Below, in pieces: positions 36,064 through 44,102 of a stretch of 64,000 nt of DNA. The DNA is taken from contig NZ_FNFE01000003.1 of NCBI RefSeq assembly GCF_900100335.1, forward strand, positions 393,631-457,630. Reading direction: 5' to 3'. Made by a program: the position numbers and the translations under genes. The notes under the pieces are model-generated. The model was not told where the DNA came from, searched no databases, and saw only the letters and a program-made list of their open reading frames with translations. How positions within the stretch are numbered: the stretch's first letter is position 1; every line of letters starts with the position of its first letter. The DNA is from Natronorubrum texcoconense. GTDB taxonomy: Archaea; Halobacteriota; Halobacteria; Halobacteriales; Natrialbaceae.

Positions 36064-36954
36064 CTAGGGGTCCAGAAACGCAGGTCCGTCAACCGTCTCG
36101 TTTCGGGCCTCGCGCCAGGAGTGTGCCGGCTTCCAGCCCAGTTCCCGACGTGCTTTCGCCGTCGAGAACGCCGACTGCTCGCTCTCGAGATCGCAGTCCT
36201 CGGGCAGACCGTCGAAGACAGTCTCGATGGCGTCCGCGGTCGGCCGGCCGAGGCCGTTGTCGGGCGCAGCAGCCAGATACGGCTCGTGGCCGTCGATCTC
36301 GGCCTCGAGCGCGGCGTCGACGATCGAGACCACGTCGCGGACGTCGACGTACGACCAGAAACAGCCGCTCCGGTCGGCCGTCTCGGGATCGAACGGCGTC
36401 CACTCGTCGATCGCTCGGTACTCGCCGGGGTACTGGATCCACGTCGGCCGGATCGAAGCGACCGAAATACCGTACTTGCGAACCGTCTTCGCCGCGAGTT
36501 CCTCGCCGACGAGTTTCGACGCGCCGTAGCCGTCTTCCGGCCGCTGTGGGTGGGTCTCGTCGATCGGCAGATAGTCCGGCAGGAACGGCTGCTGGGCGAA
36601 GGGCATTCCGTAGAGGCTCTCGCTCGAGGCCCAGATCACGTCTGCACCGGCCCGCCCCGCGGCCTCGAAGACGTGGTAGGCGCTCGAGACGTTCGTCAGG
36701 AACGTCTCGGTGCCGGTCGTGATTCCCATGCGCGGAATTCCCGCAAAGTGGATCACCGCGTCCGGTTCGGGGTCGAGGATCGCCTCAAGCGCCTGTCCCT
36801 GTTCGGTGAGGTCCGCCTCGAGGAAGGTTGCGTTTTCGCGCTCGCGCGACGGGCGCTCGAGGTCGATCCCGGTCACCTCGTGGCCGGCGTCCGCGAAGTG
36901 ATCGACGATCCAGCTCCCCGCAGCGCCGGTCGCGCCGGTGACGACGAGTTTCAT
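36064..36954 (-). CDS. NAD(P)-dependent epimerase/dehydratase family protein
   Basis: The 296-residue short-chain dehydrogenase-like protein has the Rossmann motif TGATGAAGSW (about residues 6-15), an acidic residue after strand two (GIDLERPSRERENATFLEAD), and the YGASK catalytic pair (PEDGYGASKLVGEELAAK). Members act on nucleotide sugars or related substrates. GTETFLTNVSSAYHVFEAAG supports this fold. The true substrate is unclear. It is in the same direction as the gene at 35225. Confidence 0.85.
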   Translation of the reverse strand: MKLVVTGATGAAGSWIVDHFADAGHEVTGIDLERPSRERENATFLEADLTEQGQALEAILDPEPDAVIHFAGIPRMGITTGTETFLTNVSSAYHVFEAAGRAGADVIWASSESLYGMPFAQQPFLPDYLPIDETHPQRPEDGYGASKLVGEELAAKTVRKYGISVASIRPTWIQYPGEYRAIDEWTPFDPETADRSGCFWSYVDVRDVVSIVDAALEAEIDGHEPYLAAAPDNGLGRPTADAIETVFDGLPEDCDLESEQSAFSTAKARRELGWKPAHSWREARNETVDGPAFLDP

Positions 36955-37096
36955 GCGGAACTGGTGCTCGCGAGTTGCGAAAACGGTGTGGATTTCGGTG
37001 TGCCGACGCCAACGCCGGGAACGATCGATCGACCGTCTCGAGCGATCACTGGATCCGAAGAGTTACGAGACAGTTCGACAAATAGACAGGACACAC

Positions 37097-37393
37097 GTGA
37101 CAATCTCGACGCACGAAACCGTGCTTCTCGTCACCTCCAGCACCGCCGAATCCCTGGTGACGGCCGCGGTACTAGCCGCGGTTGGCGTGCTGTTCTTGCT
37201 CCGTATTCACGTCGAGTTCGAACTGCTGCACGCGGTCGCGAGTTCCGAGACGTCGTCCTCCCAGCCGTCCAAAACAAACTGTCCGTCGTGTGGCGCTCGC
37301 ACGACGGTCGACGGCGTCTGTGACTACTGTGAGGAGCCGTTAGCCGACGATTCTACGGCTACCGACCGGACGGACGAGACTGGCCGGTTCTGA
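37097..37393 (+). CDS. Small membrane protein with zinc ribbon
   Basis: From the GTG at 37097, the 98-residue product has a hydrophobic helix (SLVTAAVLAAVGVLFLLRIH, about residues 20-39), a short polar stretch, and a zinc ribbon (CPSCGARTTVDGVCDYCEEP) near residue 63. The start is uncertain because the frame continues upstream, but that part is basic and unlike haloarchaeal protein. It is convergent with thi4 (39 bases between stops). Confidence 0.55.
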   Translation: MTISTHETVLLVTSSTAESLVTAAVLAAVGVLFLLRIHVEFELLHAVASSETSSSQPSKTNCPSCGARTTVDGVCDYCEEPLADDSTATDRTDETGRF

Positions 37394-37432
37394 GTCGAGC
37401 GCAAAAAATGCGGGAACGGCGTCGAGGGCCGA

Positions 37433-38362
37433 TCAGTCGTCGGCGGGCGCAGCGCGGCTGGTGAGTTGGACGGGTTCGGCGTCGACCTCGAGTTCGTCGA
37501 GTGCCACCTGGGCGGCACGCTTGCCGGAGACGAGCATGGCACCGAAGGTCGGGCCCATGCGCGGGAGGCCGTAGGTCGTCGCGGTGGCCATCCCGGTGGC
37601 GATGAGCCCTTCGTGGACGAGCCCGGTGTGTTCGACGACGGCGTCCTCGGACTTGCCGACCCACATCGAGTCGTGGCCGGGCGAGTCGTGGCCGGGTGCG
37701 CCGTAGCTGTCGTCGCCGGTCTGGTCCATTCCCGTCGCGTTGGCCTCGGCGTCGGCGATGCCGGGGGCGTCCAAGACGCCGCGCTCGTCGAGTTTCTTGA
37801 TCGCCATCGCGTCGTGGCCCGTCGCGTCGATGACGAGGTCCGCTTCGACCGCGATGGGGTCGACGCAGGTGATCTCGCGGGGCAGCGCGTGGACCGGCGT
37901 CCAGTTCATGACGATACCGGACACCTTGTGATCCTCGCGGATGACGATGTCCGTGAACTCGGTCATGTTCTGCATCTTCGCGCCGGCGTCGCAGGCGGCC
38001 TTGATGAGCCCGGAACAGGCCTCGGGCCCGTTGGCGACGTAGAGTCCCTCGCTGTCCTGTGACTGCTTGTAGGAGACGTCGAGTTCGTCGAGCACCTGCT
38101 GGGCGGGGTCCCGAACGGTGACCTTGTTCATCAGGAAGCCGCCGAGCCAGAAGCCGCCGCCGAGGTAGTTGTTCTTCTCGACGACCATCACCTTCACGCC
38201 GCGTTCTGCGAGTTCCTTCGCGGCCGTCAGCCCCGACGGGCCGCCGCCGACGATAATCACGTCCGAATCCGAGAAGTCCATGAACTCCTCGGTCCACTCC
38301 TGACCGATTGCACGCGTTACGTCCGCTTCGCCGACTTGACTGAACTGTTCGAATTCGCTCAT
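37433..38362 (-). CDS. thi4: Thiazole synthase Thi4
   Basis: The 309-residue enzyme starts [20 protein letters not shown] and has the Rossmann motif [20 protein letters not shown]. The family segment [19 protein letters not shown] has Cys166 where the yeast enzyme has its sacrificial cysteine, then [16 protein letters not shown], and near the end [20 protein letters not shown]. Thi4 makes the thiazole part of thiamine from NAD and glycine. A cysteine here suggests the suicide, cysteine-donating mechanism reported for haloarchaea, rather than the sulfide-using type with His. It is likely regulated by ThiR. Confidence 0.93.
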   Translation of the reverse strand: MSEFEQFSQVGEADVTRAIGQEWTEEFMDFSDSDVIIVGGGPSGLTAAKELAERGVKVMVVEKNNYLGGGFWLGGFLMNKVTVRDPAQQVLDELDVSYKQSQDSEGLYVANGPEACSGLIKAACDAGAKMQNMTEFTDIVIREDHKVSGIVMNWTPVHALPREITCVDPIAVEADLVIDATGHDAMAIKKLDERGVLDAPGIADAEANATGMDQTGDDSYGAPGHDSPGHDSMWVGKSEDAVVEHTGLVHEGLIATGMATATTYGLPRMGPTFGAMLVSGKRAAQVALDELEVDAEPVQLTSRAAPADD

Positions 38363-38693
38363 ACAACTAGGTGGTAACAGTTGGTGGTGAAAAGTCTGTC
38401 GGGACTGCCCGGTCGAGAACGAAACTCTCAGCGGTTGAACCGTTCGGATCACGATCTTTCGTGAGGCACGGAATCTGTACGGAAAGACGAAACGATACCA
38501 GCGGTACGGCCGAAATACCCGGGTCGATCGGCGACGGTACGCTCGACACCGACGACACGTTCGACACTACTGTCAGCTCGAAAGCTGACCCCGAACGACG
38601 GTGGCACTCGAGAACGATCACCGACTGCGACCCGAGTCACCCGATATCGGGGCTCCAGAACGCTGAAGCCCCGCCACCACATACGCAGTAGCG
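38363..38693. promoter_or_regulatory. Regulatory stretch between thi4 and a lipoprotein gene
   Basis: On the thi4 strand, CGACAGACTTTTCACC about 30 bases before the ATG is a possible BRE/TATA. ThiR would be expected to bind here, but I cannot identify its operator by eye. A 106-codon plus-strand frame spans the stretch and has no recognisable domain, so I do not call it. Confidence 0.35.
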
Positions 38694-39083
38694 ATGGACC
38701 GTCGTGCGTTTCTCGCGTGTGCCGCTCTCGTGCCGCTGTCGGGCTGTCTCGAGTTTCTCGAGGACAGTGGCGAGGATATTACCGAGCCCGGCGACGTCGA
38801 GATCGTCTGGCACGACCTCGTTCGCGACGATCCGGGGACCGACGACGAGCGGGTAGTCGTCTGGGGAGCGGTCAGGAACGTCGGCGACCGAACGCTCTCG
38901 TACCTCGAGGTCCGGGCGACGTTCTTCGACGAGGAGGGAGAAGAACTCGAGACCGTCATCGAGAACGTCGATGCCGACGTCTCCTCGGGGGAGGAGTGGC
39001 CGTTCGAGATCGAGTTTCCCAGATTCGGCGAGGACGCAGCGGCGGTCACGACGTACGAACTCGAGCCGGCAACGGGGGTCTGA
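38694..39083 (+). CDS. FxLYD-domain lipoprotein
   Basis: The 129-residue protein starts MDRRAFLACAALVPLSG with Cys18 (lipobox LSGC). The mature region is an immunoglobulin-like FxLYD domain (VVVWGAVRNVGDRTLSYLEV, RATFFDEEGEELETVIENVD, GEEWPFEIEF). Such domains sit on the outside of the membrane and are common in haloarchaeal secreted proteins. Its binding partner is unknown. It lies 106 bases upstream of the flippase gene. Confidence 0.8.
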   Translation: MDRRAFLACAALVPLSGCLEFLEDSGEDITEPGDVEIVWHDLVRDDPGTDDERVVVWGAVRNVGDRTLSYLEVRATFFDEEGEELETVIENVDADVSSGEEWPFEIEFPRFGEDAAAVTTYELEPATGV

Positions 39084-39189
39084 TGGTACCGCGCATGGAG
39101 TGGCTGCATCGAACGCACTCGCTTGAGAAGCGGTCGAGTGAACCGTCGGTAGCCGAGGCCGCGACGACCGGACGGAGGGGAGCCGTGCT

Positions 39190-40830
39190 ATGACCGACGG
39201 TGACTCGGGTTCCGACCGCGATTCCGATCCCGGCCGCGACGACGGTGTCGATCCCGATGAGGGCTCGGACGGTGGACTCGGTCTCGGCCCGGACGCCGAC
39301 ACCGAGTCGGAGAGCGACCCGAACTCGGACCGCGACGAGGGGATCTCGACGCTCGCGAAACAGGGGAGCATCACGTTCGTCGGCAACCTCATCAACGGCG
39401 CGCTTGGCTTCGCGATCGTTATGCTGATGACCCGGTTCGTCAGCCCCTCCGTCTACGGACTGTTCGTGCTGGCGACGTCGGTCATCCTGTTCATGCAGGT
39501 GTTCGCGAACCTCGGTCTCCCGCTGGCGATCGACTACTTCGTGCCGCAGTATTTGGACGACGACGAGCACGGGAAGGCCAAAGGCGTGATCGTTCAGGTG
39601 ACCGCGACCGTGCTGATCACGTCCTCGCTGGTCGCCTTCGCTCTCGCCCTCAGCGCCACGTACATCGCCGACCTCTTCCAGGAGCCGGCGATGGGGATCG
39701 GGCTCCTCCTGCTCTCGGTGACGATCCCGATGCTCGCGATCTACAACGTGCTGTTGACCTCCTACTACAGCATCAAGAAGCTCCAGTACCGCGTCATCAT
39801 GCGCGATATCGTGCGGCCGATCGTCCGCTTCGTCGTCACCGCGGGGCTCTTGCTCGTCGGCTACGGGCTGCTCGGCCTCATCGCCGGCTACGTCGTCGGC
39901 CTGTTCGTCGCGATCACGATCGGCGCGGCCGTCTTCGTCTACAAGGCCTGGGGGCTCCTGACGGCCGAGATCGAACTCGTCGCGCCGGCGCCGCTCGTCA
40001 AGTACTCCGTCCCGCTGGCGATGACCAGCGTCGTCTTCGTCCTGATGGGCCACGTCGACTACTTCGTCCTCGGCTTCTTCCTCGATTCCGACGACGTCGG
40101 CATCTACCGCGTCGGCTACATGCTCGGCTCGGGACTGATGATCATCTTCAACTCGCTGTCGCCCGTGTTCAAGCCGCTGATCGCCGAGACGCGGGACGAC
40201 ATCGATCTGGTCGAGGAGCGGTTTCGGATCATGGCCCGCTGGATCGCTGCAATTACGCTCCCCGTCGCTATCTTCCTCTCGCTCGGTGCGAGTTCGTACC
40301 TCGCCGTGCTGTACACGCCCCAGTACGCCGAAGCGAACACCATCGTCGCGCTGCTCGCCGCTGCGTTCCTCTTCAACGTCACCTTCGGCGGTCCCGACGG
40401 CTCGCTGCTGCAGGGTCTGGGCTACTCGCGGGTCGTCTTCGGTAACACCCTCGTGCTCTTCGGCACGAACTTCCTCGTCTCGTTCACGCTCGTGCCCTTC
40501 ATCGGGATCGAAGGGGCGGCGATCGGGTCGGCGGCCGCGCTCTTTCTCGTGGGCTGTCTGACCCTCGTCGAAATCTACTACTTCGACGGCATCCACCCCT
40601 TTACCCGGGACTTCGCCAAAGTCGTCGGCGCCGGCGTTCCCGCGGCTATCGCCGGCGCGCCGATCGTTTACTTCCTCGAGTCGGACGCGATCATCGTCGC
40701 CCTGCTCCCCATCGTGGTCGTCGGCACCTACCTACTCACGCTGATCGCGACGGACGCCTTCACCGACGCGGACGCCCAGATGGCCGCCGAGTTCAGCCCG
40801 ACGCTCAGAAAGTGGATTCCGAGTCGATAG
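39190..40830 (+). CDS. Polysaccharide flippase (Wzx/AglR-like)
   Basis: The 546-residue protein has an acidic disordered head (residues 1-55) and about 14 membrane helices, starting TLAKQGSITFVGNLINGALG and FAIVMLMTRFVSPSVYGLFV. The start of each repeat (FVSPSVYGLFVLATSVILFM) is typical of oligosaccharide flippases that move lipid-linked glycans across the membrane for S-layer glycosylation. The nearest haloarchaeal analogue is AglR. No glycosyltransferase is near it. The long open frame on the opposite strand is a shadow. Confidence 0.85.
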   Translation: MTDGDSGSDRDSDPGRDDGVDPDEGSDGGLGLGPDADTESESDPNSDRDEGISTLAKQGSITFVGNLINGALGFAIVMLMTRFVSPSVYGLFVLATSVILFMQVFANLGLPLAIDYFVPQYLDDDEHGKAKGVIVQVTATVLITSSLVAFALALSATYIADLFQEPAMGIGLLLLSVTIPMLAIYNVLLTSYYSIKKLQYRVIMRDIVRPIVRFVVTAGLLLVGYGLLGLIAGYVVGLFVAITIGAAVFVYKAWGLLTAEIELVAPAPLVKYSVPLAMTSVVFVLMGHVDYFVLGFFLDSDDVGIYRVGYMLGSGLMIIFNSLSPVFKPLIAETRDDIDLVEERFRIMARWIAAITLPVAIFLSLGASSYLAVLYTPQYAEANTIVALLAAAFLFNVTFGGPDGSLLQGLGYSRVVFGNTLVLFGTNFLVSFTLVPFIGIEGAAIGSAAALFLVGCLTLVEIYYFDGIHPFTRDFAKVVGAGVPAAIAGAPIVYFLESDAIIVALLPIVVVGTYLLTLIATDAFTDADAQMAAEFSPTLRKWIPSR

Positions 40831-40858
40831 TCGGCCCTCGAGCGGCGAAACACCCGTC

Positions 40859-42028
40859 TCAGGGAGTCAACATCACCTTGATGCAGTCGTCCTCCTTGTC
40901 GTTGAACGTCTCGTAGAGCTCCGGCCCGTCCTCGAGCGACGCCTGGTGGGTCACGACGAAGGAAGGATCGATCTCGCCCTCCTCGATCTTCTCCATAAGC
41001 GGATCGAGGTAGCGCTGGACGTGCGTCTGACCGGTCTTCACCGTCAGCGCCTTGTTCATCAGCGAGCCGAACGGGATCCCGTCGACGTCCCCGGTGTAGA
41101 CGCCGGGGATCGAGAGCGTGCCCCCCTTTCGGCAGGCCTTGATCGCCTCTCGGAGGACGTACGGACGGTCGTCCTCGAGTCCGACGCCCTGTTTCAACCG
41201 GTCCGAAACGCTGCCGACACCAGTGCCGTGAGCCTCCGTTCCGACGGCGTCGATACACCGGTCCGGACCGCGGCCCCCGGTCATCTCCATCAATCGGTCG
41301 TAGACGTCCTCGTGCTCGAAATTTATGGTCTCCGCGTCGCCGTGGCTGCTCGCCATGTCCAGCCGTTCGGACACGCGGTCGATCGCGACCACCTGGTTCG
41401 CGCCGAACATCCACGCGCTCTGGATGGCGAACTGGCCGACCGGGCCACAACCCCAGACGGCGACGGTGTCACCGTCCTCGATCTCCGCGTTCTCGGCGGC
41501 CATGTACCCCGTCGGGAAGATGTCCGAGAGAAAGAGCACTTGCTCGTCGGGGAGGTCGGAATCGACCGTGATCGGCCCGACGTCGGCGTGAGGGACTCGC
41601 AGGTACTCCGCCTGTCCGCCGGCGTAGCCGCCGAGCATGTGCGAGAAGCCGAACAGGCCGGCCGGCGAGTGGCCCATCTCCTTGCGGATGAGTTCGGCGT
41701 TCGGGTTCGTATTGTCGCACAGCGAGTACATGTCCTCCCCGCAGAACCAACAGGAGCCGCAGCTGATCGTGAAGGGGACCACGACCCGGTCGCCGACCTC
41801 GAGCGTCTCGACCGCCTCGCCGACCTCGACGACCTTCCCCATCGGCTCGTGGCCGAGCACGTCGCCCTCTCGCATGCCGGGCATGATCCCGTTGTAGAGG
41901 TGAAGGTCGGAGCCACAGATGGCGGTCGCCGTAATCTCGATGATCGCGTCCGTCGGGTTGGCGATCTCGGGTCGAGGAACCTCGTCGACGCGGACGTCCT
42001 GCTCGCCGTGCCAGGTGAGGGCTCTCAT
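40859..42028 (-). CDS. Zinc-dependent alcohol dehydrogenase
   Basis: The 389-residue enzyme has the medium-chain dehydrogenase signs: catalytic zinc ligands in [14 protein letters not shown] and [20 protein letters not shown], a structural zinc lobe [17 protein letters not shown], and the NAD-binding [20 protein letters not shown]. It resembles the glutathione-independent formaldehyde dehydrogenase-like subgroup. The last residues are short and acidic. It is convergent with the flippase. A possible role is oxidation of alcohols or aldehydes; the substrate is unclear. Confidence 0.88.
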   Translation of the reverse strand: MRALTWHGEQDVRVDEVPRPEIANPTDAIIEITATAICGSDLHLYNGIMPGMREGDVLGHEPMGKVVEVGEAVETLEVGDRVVVPFTISCGSCWFCGEDMYSLCDNTNPNAELIRKEMGHSPAGLFGFSHMLGGYAGGQAEYLRVPHADVGPITVDSDLPDEQVLFLSDIFPTGYMAAENAEIEDGDTVAVWGCGPVGQFAIQSAWMFGANQVVAIDRVSERLDMASSHGDAETINFEHEDVYDRLMEMTGGRGPDRCIDAVGTEAHGTGVGSVSDRLKQGVGLEDDRPYVLREAIKACRKGGTLSIPGVYTGDVDGIPFGSLMNKALTVKTGQTHVQRYLDPLMEKIEEGEIDPSFVVTHQASLEDGPELYETFNDKEDDCIKVMLTP

Positions 42029-42247
42029 CGGTTCCGCCTCCGTTCTACGATTCGGTTCCCCGTCGGCTGGTTTCGAACGGTCCCCCTTCGCGGAGCGGTG
42101 TTGCTGCTCCGGCGTACGGAGTGCGGCGACGATCGTACTGCGAGCGTGTCCATCATGTGTAACCGTTGCAACGGACAGTCAAACGCCGAGTAAAGCTGTC
42201 ACCTGCCTCTGCAACGAGCGAGACCGACCCACGACGGGTCCGGTTGC

Positions 42248-43726
42248 CTACGAGGCATCCCCGCTCGAGGACCGATCCCGAGGCCCGTCCATCCCGTCGG
42301 CCGTCTCCTGTTCATCACCGATGACCCCCTCCGTCCACGTTCCCAGCCGGAACCAGCCGACGGCGACGACGAACGAGGCGACCATCCCGAACGAGTAGGC
42401 CCACCAGATCCCCTCGATGCCCCACTCGAGGCCGCCGATCTCGAGGCCGACTATCGGCACCGTCACCGTCCAGGCGAACGCGAGCACGAGCGCGACGGGA
42501 ACCCGGAAGATCCACCGCGAGAGGAACGAAAGCACCATCGCCTCTCGCGTGTTTCCGGCGCCGCGGAACGCCCCCTGAATCACCATCACACCGGCGAAGA
42601 GCGCCCAGAAGGGGGCCATGATCCGTAGGAAGACGACGCCCTCGGCGATCACGTCGGGATCGGCGACGAAGATACGCATGGCCTGAGCGGGGAAGGCGAT
42701 CAGCACGGCCGCGACGGCGGCGATCAGCACCATCGTCCCCGCGGTCGCCGTTCGCGCGACGGCCGCCGCGCGGTCCGGCGTTTTGGCACCCAGATTCTGG
42801 CCGACGCCGGTCGCCGTCGCGTTGCCGACGGCCCCCGAGACGGCCCACGTGACCGACATCAGGCGGACGCCGATCCCGTAAGCCGCCGTCGGGTTCGCCC
42901 CGAATCGGGCGACGAATCCGGCCATCGCGACAGACGCGAAACTGCGCGCCCAGCCGTCGATCGTCGACGGGTAGCCGATGTCGACCAACTGTTTCAGGAT
43001 GGCCACGTTGGGGGTGAGGTCCTCGAGTCGGAGCCGAACCCCGAAGCGGCCGTCGAGCAGGATGTAGATCCCGGCGACGGTGGCGAATGCGCGAGCGATG
43101 AACGTCGCGACGGCGGCCCCGCGGGTCCCCATCTCGGGGAACGGCCCCCAGCCGAGGATGAAGAAGGGGTCGAGGACGACGTTGATCCCGGCGGAGATGA
43201 ACACCAGCCACATCGCCGTCTTCGTGTCGCCGGCGCCCTGCAGCGACGATCGGAACGCGAAGAAGAGGAAGGTCAGCGGTAACGCGAGGAAGATTACTTC
43301 GATGTAGGCGAGCGCCTCGACGAACACCTGATCGCGGGCACCGATCAGGGTTAGCAGGGGACGTCGGAAGTAGAGTCCGACGGCCGCGAGGACGCTCGAG
43401 ACGGCCAGCGTGAGCAGGATCGTCTGGCCGACCACCTTGTCGGCCATCCGGTCGTCGTCGGCGCCGACGTACTGGGAGACCAGGGCGATGGTCGCCGCGG
43501 TGATTCCCATCGCCGTCGAGACGAACATCCACGAGAGCGGGAACATGAGCGAAACGGCGGCCACGGACTCGCTGCTGACGCGGCCGACCCAGAACATGTC
43601 CGCGAGGTTGTAGAACGTCTGGAGCAGGTTGCCGAGGACCAGGGGCCACGCGAGGTGCAACAGCTTCGGGGGAATCGCCCCCGTCGTCATATCGACGCGC
43701 TTGCGTTGTGAATCCGTTTCTGCCAC
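42248..43726 (-). CDS. MATE family exporter
   Basis: The 492-residue membrane protein has 12 helices in two halves of six, including MTTGAIPPKLLHLAWPLVLG followed by NLLQTFYNLADMFWVGRVSS, and the second-half IGYPSTIDGWARSFASVAMA. These are the usual MATE positions. The family exports drugs or other organic cations coupled to Na+ or H+. The C-terminus is short and acidic. It is divergent from topA across a repeat-containing gap. Confidence 0.92.
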   Translation of the reverse strand: MAETDSQRKRVDMTTGAIPPKLLHLAWPLVLGNLLQTFYNLADMFWVGRVSSESVAAVSLMFPLSWMFVSTAMGITAATIALVSQYVGADDDRMADKVVGQTILLTLAVSSVLAAVGLYFRRPLLTLIGARDQVFVEALAYIEVIFLALPLTFLFFAFRSSLQGAGDTKTAMWLVFISAGINVVLDPFFILGWGPFPEMGTRGAAVATFIARAFATVAGIYILLDGRFGVRLRLEDLTPNVAILKQLVDIGYPSTIDGWARSFASVAMAGFVARFGANPTAAYGIGVRLMSVTWAVSGAVGNATATGVGQNLGAKTPDRAAAVARTATAGTMVLIAAVAAVLIAFPAQAMRIFVADPDVIAEGVVFLRIMAPFWALFAGVMVIQGAFRGAGNTREAMVLSFLSRWIFRVPVALVLAFAWTVTVPIVGLEIGGLEWGIEGIWWAYSFGMVASFVVAVGWFRLGTWTEGVIGDEQETADGMDGPRDRSSSGDAS

Positions 43727-43851
43727 GGTCTCGTTTCGTTCGTCCCTCTCGCGGGGCCGTCAAAAGGGCTCGGCTCGCGGGGTCGGTTGCCGACTCCGCG
43801 ATGTTCGAGCGCTTCCGTCGTCCACGCGACGGTCGGTACGGTTGCGACTTC

Positions 43852-43929
43852 GACGCGATGTCGGCTTCACCATGGCCGACACGGTGTCGGCTTCGCCGTG
43901 GTTGACGCGGTGTCGGATTCGACGCGGGG
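43852..43929 (+). repeat. Three tandem 26-nt degenerate repeats
   Basis: Three copies follow each other exactly: 43852-43877, 43878-43903, 43904-43929, each 26 bases long. The shared core is GACrCGrTGTCGGmTTC (r = A/G, m = A/C), with copies 1 and 2 matching at 20 or more of 26 positions and copy 3 diverging at its end. They lie in the gene-free gap 43727-44102 upstream of topA. They could bind a regulator or be a replication-slippage product. Confidence 0.7.
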
Positions 43930-44088
43930 TCCTCGCGCACACGCGCCCCGCTGCGAGCGCGCTCGCTCGCCCAGCGCACGCACACCCGCGCTGTCGGCGG
44001 GTTTTCGGCGAAAGCGTTATCAGATCCTCAGTCGTACCGGCCGACAATGCAGACCACTCGCCCGCACCGGCTGGCACCGACCGCTCGC

Positions 44089-44096
44089 GGAGGTGA
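44089..44096 (+). promoter_or_regulatory. Ribosome binding site of topA (GGAGGTGA)
   Basis: GGAGGTGA matches the 3' end of archaeal 16S rRNA and lies six bases before the GTG start at 44103. It decides the topA start, because no ATG is available nearby in frame. A strong site of this kind is uncommon in haloarchaea, where many transcripts are leaderless. Confidence 0.7.
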
Positions 44097-44102
44097 GCCG
44101 TC

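Noticed and set aside
38371..38691. A 106-codon plus-strand frame before the FxLYD lipoprotein
   Set aside because: The composition is not haloarchaeal and it overlaps the thi4 promoter region.
39046..40596. A 516-codon minus-strand frame over the flippase gene
   Set aside because: It is rich in His, Arg and Asp and lacks any domain, as is typical for an antisense frame of a membrane-protein gene.
43852..43929. CRISPR array reading of the three 26-base repeats
   Set aside because: The units are directly adjacent with no spacers and diverge from each other, and no cas gene is present.
42315..43985. A long minus-strand frame over the MATE gene in another phase
   Set aside because: It is Arg/Pro/Gly-rich nonsense; the MATE reading in the neighbouring frame is clear.
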